A stretch of DNA of 64,000 nucleotides. Origin: G965204755 sp965243415. GTDB taxonomy: Bacteria; Acidobacteriota; Vicinamibacteria; Marinacidobacterales; Marinacidobacteraceae. The notes under the pieces were generated by a model that was given only the letters and a program-made list of their open reading frames with translations, was not told where the DNA came from and made no database searches. A program made the translations under genes and the position numbers. The DNA is taken from contig OZ251549.1 of assembly GCA_965243415.1 (NCBI GenBank), forward strand, positions 4,030,001 through 4,094,000, in the 5' to 3' direction. Below, piece after piece: positions 62,377 to 64,000 of this stretch (the first letter of the stretch is position 1; each line of letters opens with the position of its first letter).

Positions 62377-62988
62377 ATGAACGAACCCCCCGCCCCCACG
62401 AACCAGATCCCCATACCGTTCGTCGTCGAGCAGACCGCCCGGGGCGAACGCTCCTACGACATCTACTCCCGGCTGCTCAAGGACAACATCATCTTCATCG
62501 GCCAGCAGATCCACGACGCCCTGGCGAACACCGTGGTCGCCCAACTCCTGTTCCTCGAGGCCGAGGATCCGGAGAAGGAGATCTCGGTGTACATCAACTG
62601 CCCCGGGGGCTCGGTGAGCGCCGGGCTGGCGATCTACGACACCCTGCAGTTCATCCGGCCCGATGTGACCACCTACTGCCTGGGCCAGGCCTCCAGCATG
62701 GGGGCGGTGCTGCTCGCCGCGGGGGCCGAGGGGAAGCGGTTCGCGCTGCCCAACTCCTCGATCATGATCCACCAGCCGATGGGGGGCTTCTCCGGCCAGG
62801 AGAGCGACATCCGGATCCGGGCGCGGGAGATCATGCGGATCCGCTCCCGGCTCACCGACATCCTCGCCCGCCACACCGGGAAGACCACCGAGCAGATCGC
62901 GCAGGACATCGAGCGCGACCACTTCCTGACCGCCGCCGAAGCGAAGGCCTACGGGCTGGTGGACGCGGTCATCGAGCACCGCGCCTGA
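62377..62988 (+). CDS. clpP: ATP-dependent Clp protease proteolytic subunit
   Basis: A 203-residue ClpP. The N-terminal gate region has PFVVEQTARGERSYDIYSRL. The core has IIFIGQQIHDALANTVVAQL and VYINCPGGSVSAGLAIYDTL. Catalytic Ser is in YCLGQASSMGAVLLAAGA (about residue 107), His in SSIMIHQPMGG and Asp in IERDHFLTAAEA. It forms the tetradecameric barrel fed by ClpX, whose gene follows after 177 nt. Confidence 0.97.
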   Translation: MNEPPAPTNQIPIPFVVEQTARGERSYDIYSRLLKDNIIFIGQQIHDALANTVVAQLLFLEAEDPEKEISVYINCPGGSVSAGLAIYDTLQFIRPDVTTYCLGQASSMGAVLLAAGAEGKRFALPNSSIMIHQPMGGFSGQESDIRIRAREIMRIRSRLTDILARHTGKTTEQIAQDIERDHFLTAAEAKAYGLVDAVIEHRA

Positions 62989-63043
62989 GGGCGGATCCCG
63001 GATTGCCCCGACCGGGAGAGCGCGGCGAACGCGGCCGCGCCGT

Positions 63044-63049
63044 TAAAAT
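63044..63049 (+). promoter_or_regulatory. TAAAAT -10-like box before clpX
   Basis: TAAAAT within CGTTAAAATGCGG, the only AT-rich hexamer in the clpP-clpX gap. There is no clear -35. The leader would be about 110 nt. Confidence 0.45.
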
Positions 63050-63165
63050 GCGGAACACCGGCGGCCGCGAGAGGCAGCCGCACCGAAGCCGGGCGGGGTT
63101 CCCCGCCGGCTGATCACCGCGCGGAACCGGAGACCACCGAGCCGGGGCGGAGGAGAGGACCCACC

Positions 63166-64000
63166 TTGCCGACCAGAGGAAAAGGGCGCAGCGGGAACGG
63201 CCCCGCCGACACCTTGACCTGCAGTTTCTGCAACAAGCAGCAGCGGGCCGACGGCAAACTCATCGCCGGGCCCGACGGCATCTTCATCTGCGACGAGTGC
63301 GTCGCCATCTGCAACGACATCATCGCGGACAAGTCGCGGACGCTGCCGCCGAAGAGCCGGTCGCGGCGAAACCTGACCCCGGAAGCGATCCGCCGCCGCC
63401 TCGACGAGTACGTGATCGGGCAGGAAGAGGCCAAGAAGAAACTCGCGGTGGCGGTGTACAACCACTACAAGCGCATCCGGCTGAGCGAGAACGCCGCCGA
63501 CCGCTCCGACTCGGTGGAACTCAGCAAGAGCAATGTGCTGCTCATGGGCGCCACCGGCACCGGGAAGACCCTGCTGGCCCAGACCCTGGCCCGGATCCTC
63601 GAAGTGCCCTTCACCATCGTGGACGCGACCACCCTCACCGAAGCCGGCTATGTGGGCGAGGATGTGGAGAACATCATCCTCAAGTTGCTCCAGGCCGCCG
63701 ACGGCGACATCGCGCGGGCGCAGGAGGGGATCATCTATGTGGACGAGATCGACAAGGTCTGCCGCAAGAGCGAGAACCCCTCGATCACCCGGGATGTCTC
63801 CGGCGAAGGGGTGCAGCAGGCGCTCCTCAAGATCGTCGAGGGCACCGTCGCCAATGTGCCGCCGCAGGGCGGGCGGAAGCATCCGCACCAGGAGTTCCAC
63901 CAGGTGGACACCACGAACATCCTGTTCATCTGCGGCGGCGCCTTCGTGGGGCTCGAGTCCATCATCGAGCGGCGGATCGGGCAGAAGGCGCTCGGTTTCG
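63166..64000 (+). CDS. clpX: ATP-dependent Clp protease ATP-binding subunit ClpX, 3' end outside the window
   Basis: The first 278 codons are present. The zinc finger is TCSFCNKQQRADGKLIAGPD then FICDECVAIC (about 17-48). The AAA+ domain shows LDEYVIGQEEAKKKLAVAVY, Walker A LLMGATGTGKTLLAQTLA (about 125-142), EAGYVGEDVENIILKLL, Walker B GIIYVDEIDKVCRKSENPSI and GGAFVGLESIIERRIG at the edge. Walker A has ATGTGKT where many have PTGSGKT. The start is TTG, supported by GGAGGAGAGG about 7 nt upstream. It unfolds substrates for ClpP. Confidence 0.95.
   Translation, partial: MPTRGKGRSGNGPADTLTCSFCNKQQRADGKLIAGPDGIFICDECVAICNDIIADKSRTLPPKSRSRRNLTPEAIRRRLDEYVIGQEEAKKKLAVAVYNHYKRIRLSENAADRSDSVELSKSNVLLMGATGTGKTLLAQTLARILEVPFTIVDATTLTEAGYVGEDVENIILKLLQAADGDIARAQEGIIYVDEIDKVCRKSENPSITRDVSGEGVQQALLKIVEGTVANVPPQGGRKHPHQEFHQVDTTNILFICGGAFVGLESIIERRIGQKALGF

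Overview
This is a very GC-rich bacterial chromosome segment (clearly above 70 % G+C by eye) with dense, mostly strong gene calls and many 4-nt ATGA/GTGA stop-start overlaps. The gene set (ECF sigma factor, DUF2911 and DUF420/CtaM-like proteins, N-acylornithine carbamoyltransferase in place of ordinary OTC, L-lysine 6-transaminase, MK-type secreted TPR and TonB-C-like proteins) fits a Gram-negative, aerobic, free-living bacterium of the Acidobacteriota/Gemmatimonadota kind. That placement is an inference, not something the sequence proves.

Layout. 1-865: a 32-33 bp minisatellite. 866-4488 (minus): PDZ protein, anti-sigma-like protein, ECF sigma factor, DUF2911 and DUF420. 4719-10031 (plus): an arginine operon argR, a decayed argC copy, argC, argD, N-acylornithine carbamoyltransferase and argB. 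10096-15232: a defence-like island with two ATPase/effector pairs around an EEP-family hydrolase. 15341-19992 (minus): CoA-transferase, class III aminotransferase, ion-channel-like protein, DnaQ-TerB-BRCT exonuclease. 20198-28359 (mainly minus): uvrB, ispH, a two-cluster ferredoxin (plus), purA, tlpA-like, trxB and rsmA. 28992-34259 (plus): uppP, ftsK, amiC. 35156-41030 (minus): tRNA-Phe, recA, 3-hydroxyacyl-CoA dehydrogenase, thiolase and a DUF721 protein. 41031-47600 (plus): a molybdenum hydroxylase (Tat-exported 2Fe-2S, Mo and FAD subunits), a small Cys-rich protein, two secreted proteins and a MocA-type cytidylyltransferase that could supply its cofactor. 47806-55133: an RloA/RloB-like pair, a polyprenol/diacylglycerol-kinase-family protein, lat, and a frameshifted DNA methyltransferase beside a deleted second copy. 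55438-64000: secreted proteins, an orphan RHH antitoxin, a SAM methyltransferase, tRNA-Leu, then tig-clpP-clpX (clpX runs off the end).

The most unusual property is in the spaces between genes. Several intergenic regions are not random sequence. They are decayed tandem duplications of the flanking gene ends. The clearest is 37657-38384, where three degenerate copies of the thiolase-3'/dehydrogenase-5' junction form chimeric reading frames (dehydrogenase N-terminus joined to thiolase C-terminus). The same pattern is seen upstream of argC (about 368 bp unit), upstream of rsmA (about 260 bp) and downstream of amiC (five units of 170-210 bp). Short minisatellites of 9-33 bp occur in many other gaps and inside some genes. 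Defence genes show decay: one nonsense-interrupted effector, one internally deleted RloB, one frameshifted methyltransferase and one deletion remnant.

Promoters are visible mainly as AT-rich TANNNT boxes. In several cases the box lies only 6-12 nt before the start codon, which suggests leaderless or nearly leaderless transcripts. Three recognisable genes (DUF721, MocA-like, RHH) have no ATG, GTG or TTG in a sensible position.
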